Assembly (NCBI GenBank): GCA_003427395.1
Contig: BFEA01000020.1
Coordinates: 4,460,266 to 4,487,495 of the forward strand
DNA: 27,230 bases
Direction of reading: 5' to 3'
Source of the DNA: Chara braunii
Lineage: Eukaryota; Streptophyta; Charophyceae; Charales; Characeae
The notes under the pieces are model-generated. The model had not been told where the DNA came from, searched no databases, and saw only the letters and a list, made by a program, of their open reading frames with translations. The translations under genes were made by a program, and so were the position numbers. This document shows positions 26,691 through 27,230 of this stretch, piece after piece (the first letter of the stretch is position 1; each line of letters opens with the position of its first letter).

Positions 26691-27150
26691 CAACATTCGG
26701 GAGGTCACGCGAGACTCAATAAGTGAAAAAAAAACAACAACGAAGGTCATGGGATACGACATACCGTCCCCTCTTTTTCTTTTTCTTCTTCTTCGACCTT
26801 CGGTAGGTTACGTGAGACGGGACAGGTAAAAAAAAAAAAAAACAAGACCGCCCTCCTCCCCCTCTTTTTTCCGCTCATCTTCTTCTTCTTCTCCTTCTTC
26901 TCTCCGCATCGTCCCCTCGTCTTCTTCGCCTTCCCCTTACGTTTTCATCTTCCTCCACAACCTTTCTTCTTCATCGTCGTCTTCCCTTTCTCCCCCCCTC
27001 GTTTTCTTTGTCCCCTTCTTCTCCTTCTTCTTCTTTTTCTCTTCTTCTTTTTCTTCTAGTTCGTTGACCTTCGGTAGGTCACGTAAGACGCGACAGGTAA
27101 AAAAAAAAAAAAAAAAAACAAGGTCGTCCTCCTCCCCCTCCTTCGCCGCT
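26691..27150. repeat. Module repeated three times among CTT tracts
   Basis: A segment reading ACCTTCGGTAGGTCACGTAA, GACGCGACAGGT, A-run, CAAGGTC occurs at about 27067-27125. A close copy lies at 26795-26850 and a more diverged one at 26691-26748. The last two are followed by CGTCCTCCTCCCCCTC-like sequence. Confidence 0.85.
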
Positions 27151-27194
27151 CATCTTCTTCTTCTTCCCCTTTTCCCCCACTCGTTTTCTTTTTC

Positions 27195-27226
27195 CTTATA
27201 CACATCTAGATGTGTATAAGAGACAG
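27195..27226. other. Nextera mate-pair junction adapter (artefact)
   Basis: CTTATACACATCT (27195-27207) and AGATGTGTATAAGAGACAG (27208-27226) are the Tn5 mosaic-end transposase sequence, 13 nt of one copy and all 19 nt of the other, joined head to head. This is the circularisation junction of Nextera mate-pair libraries, not genome sequence. CTCT after it comes from the other end of a library fragment. Confidence 0.97.
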
Positions 27227-27230
27227 CTCT

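Overview
This is a eukaryotic, repeat-dominated window with no intact gene of recognised function. The signs are long (CT)n/(GA)n arrays, poly(A) retroposons, tRNA-like Pol III heads, a Ty3/Gypsy chromovirus relic, pyrimidine-rich minisatellites and an N gap. The wording of the Gypsy pol relic resembles the element family I associate with the charophyte alga Chara braunii. That assignment is from memory and is inference. The last 36 bases hold a Nextera mate-pair junction, so the right edge is probably a scaffold end built from mate-pair data.

Layout. 1-2700 is intergenic, with A-rich tracts, recurring GCCCGTT/AACGGGC motifs, hairpins and short degenerate tandem repeats. About 3.1-9.16 kb is one decayed Ty3/Gypsy chromovirus (protease, RT, integrase, chromodomain). 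Its RT is interrupted at 4579-7557 by a 3-kb poly(A) retroposon in reverse orientation, flanked by a perfect 13-bp target-site duplication. A separate deletion removed the RNase H region. 9.16-10.37 kb has tandem repeats and ends in poly(A). 10.6-13.0 kb has GA-rich tracts, two direct-repeat pairs, a minus-strand Cys/His-rich RING-like gene relic (11790-12144) and a possible 162-bp inverted-repeat element.

13.38-15.63 kb carries five same-strand (CT)n arrays mixed with duplications and a 43-bp x3 minisatellite; the last array holds the 106-N gap. 15.8-18.4 kb holds a GAAGCACC-type degenerate repeat, a tRNA-like/SINE cluster, a G/TG/AG compound microsatellite and a tRNA-headed, poly(A)-tailed SINE. 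19.37-~21.47 kb is a second, diverged copy of the poly(A) retroposon. 21.59-21.96 kb has an unrecognised acidic ORF on the minus strand. 22.87-23.0 kb has a possible TTAA-flanked MITE. 24.5-26.5 kb may be another LTR-element relic (primer-binding-like site and a stop-riddled coding relic). 26.6-27.2 kb is CTT-rich with a thrice-repeated module.

The genes do not form a pathway. The story is layered insertion: a Gypsy element was hit by a poly(A) retroposon, both then decayed, and microsatellites expanded around them. The most notable items are the nested insertion with its clean TSD, the apparently non-autonomous poly(A) retroposon family, the frameshifted Cys/His-repeat relic and two candidate MITEs.
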